5,965 nt of DNA, from the NCBI GenBank assembly GCA_964540415.1, contig CAZIMM010000111.1:1-5965 (forward strand). The letters are read 5' to 3'. How positions within the stretch are numbered: position 1 is the first letter of the stretch; every line of letters starts with the position of its first letter. The notes under the pieces were generated by a model. It was not told where the DNA came from, did no database searches, and was given only the letters and a program-made list of their open reading frames with translations. The translations under genes were made by a program, and so were the position numbers. Positions 5,900-5,965 of this stretch are shown here, piece by piece. This DNA comes from CAZIMM01 sp964540415. GTDB lineage: Bacteria; Bacillota; Clostridia; Oscillospirales; Acutalibacteraceae.

Positions 5900-5965
5900 T
5901 TAATAAGTGGCAAACTGACTTCGTTTTTCGAGCGGAGTCAGTTTTGTTTTAAGCTGGATTCGTTC
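5900..5965 (-). CDS. IS3-family transposase OrfB, last 21 codons (5' part outside window)
   Basis: Reading the minus strand from base 5965 gives ERIQLKTKLTPLEKR, then SQFATY and TAA (5902-5900). This is the characteristic C-terminus of the rve-type integrase domain of IS3-family OrfB proteins, where a (Y)N-x-x-RIQ-x-K-x-K-x-(S/T)P-(V/L) motif closes the protein. OrfB is the DDE transposase, normally made as an OrfAB fusion by programmed -1 frameshifting. Only the tail is visible here, so catalytic residues and integrity cannot be judged. The fragment is too short for normal ORF calling but the motif match is specific. Its codons overlap a strong hairpin that faces the opposite strand. Confidence 0.85.
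   Translation of the reverse strand, partial: ERIQLKTKLTPLEKRSQFATY
5912..5950 (+). terminator. Terminator-like hairpin facing into the IS, inside the orfB 3' end
   Basis: AAACTGACTTCG (5912-5923) pairs with CGGAGTCAGTTT (5933-5944), 12 pairs including one G-U, around a 9-base loop. Reading on the plus strand it runs into TTTTGTTTT (5942-5950). On the minus strand no T-tract follows (GCCACTTATTAATT), so as a terminator it works only for transcripts coming from the permease side, antisense to the transposase. It lies within the last codons of orfB. Confidence 0.6.

Larger units (their letters stand above)
5835..5965 (-). mobile_element. IS3-family insertion sequence, transposase 3' end and right terminal repeat (continues beyond window)
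   Basis: The outer end reads TGAACTGCCCC (5835-5845) followed by AGTTTGTACAGACAG. This matches the TG-starting, TGAACTG(C/A)CCC-type terminal inverted repeat of many IS3-family elements (IS150-like group, from memory). Sixty-five bases inside it is the stop codon of an IS3-type OrfB reading towards the end, the expected geometry for the right end. The other end and the target duplication are outside the window; a 3-5 bp duplication would end at 5834 (for example GGT or GGGT). Confidence 0.85.

Noticed and set aside
1..5965. CRISPR array, toxin-antitoxin, phage defence or biosynthetic cluster
   Set aside because: Checked for spaced direct repeats, paired small genes and signature enzymes on both strands; none is present. 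Apart from the IS end, the genes are housekeeping or isolated surface/transport genes.

Overview
The window reads as a piece of a draft or metagenome-derived chromosome from a Gram-positive anaerobe of the class Clostridia, most likely Oscillospiraceae/Ruminococcaceae. This rests on a type III glutamine synthetase, a Bacillota-type RqcH, a Thr-rich lipoprotein with a short Lys-Lys signal peptide and FAAC lipobox, a stand-alone Amidase_6-like protein, strong AGGAGG-type ribosome binding sites and GC content near 50%. The taxonomic placement is inferred from gene families, not computed. A run of ten Ns at 283-292 marks an assembly gap inside the first gene.

Layout. Positions 1-1371 (+) hold the C-terminal two thirds of glutamine synthetase III (glnN), cut by the left edge. 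Convergent with it, and separated by one base, is a small cysteine-amidase-like gene at 1373-1951 (-). A divergent intergenic region (1952-2103) carries the promoter of a lipoprotein gene (2104-3048, +). The -35 region of this promoter lies in a compact arrangement of a 9-bp direct repeat nested in a 7-bp inverted repeat. The lipoprotein gene ends in a clear intrinsic terminator (3066-3111). Next comes rqcH (3145-4872, +), the ribosome quality-control factor, followed 18 bp later by a ten-helix EamA/DMT-type permease (4891-5760, +); these two are probably co-transcribed.

The right edge (5835-5965) is the terminal part of an IS3-family insertion sequence on the minus strand. It shows the last 21 codons of the transposase OrfB, a TGAACTGCCCC terminal repeat and two hairpins. 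Just outside it lies an A-tract plus GC-rich arm (5816-5833) that looks like half of a rho-independent terminator. The element therefore appears to have jumped into the terminator hairpin of the rqcH-permease unit.

Functionally the genes are mostly housekeeping (nitrogen assimilation, rescue of stalled ribosomes) with one surface lipoprotein, one putative peptidase/amidase and one uncharacterised transporter. I see no CRISPR array, phage module, defence island or RNA gene. The most interesting points are the IS junction in a terminator, the outward-facing terminator-like hairpin inside the end of its transposase gene, and the repeat architecture of the lipoprotein promoter.
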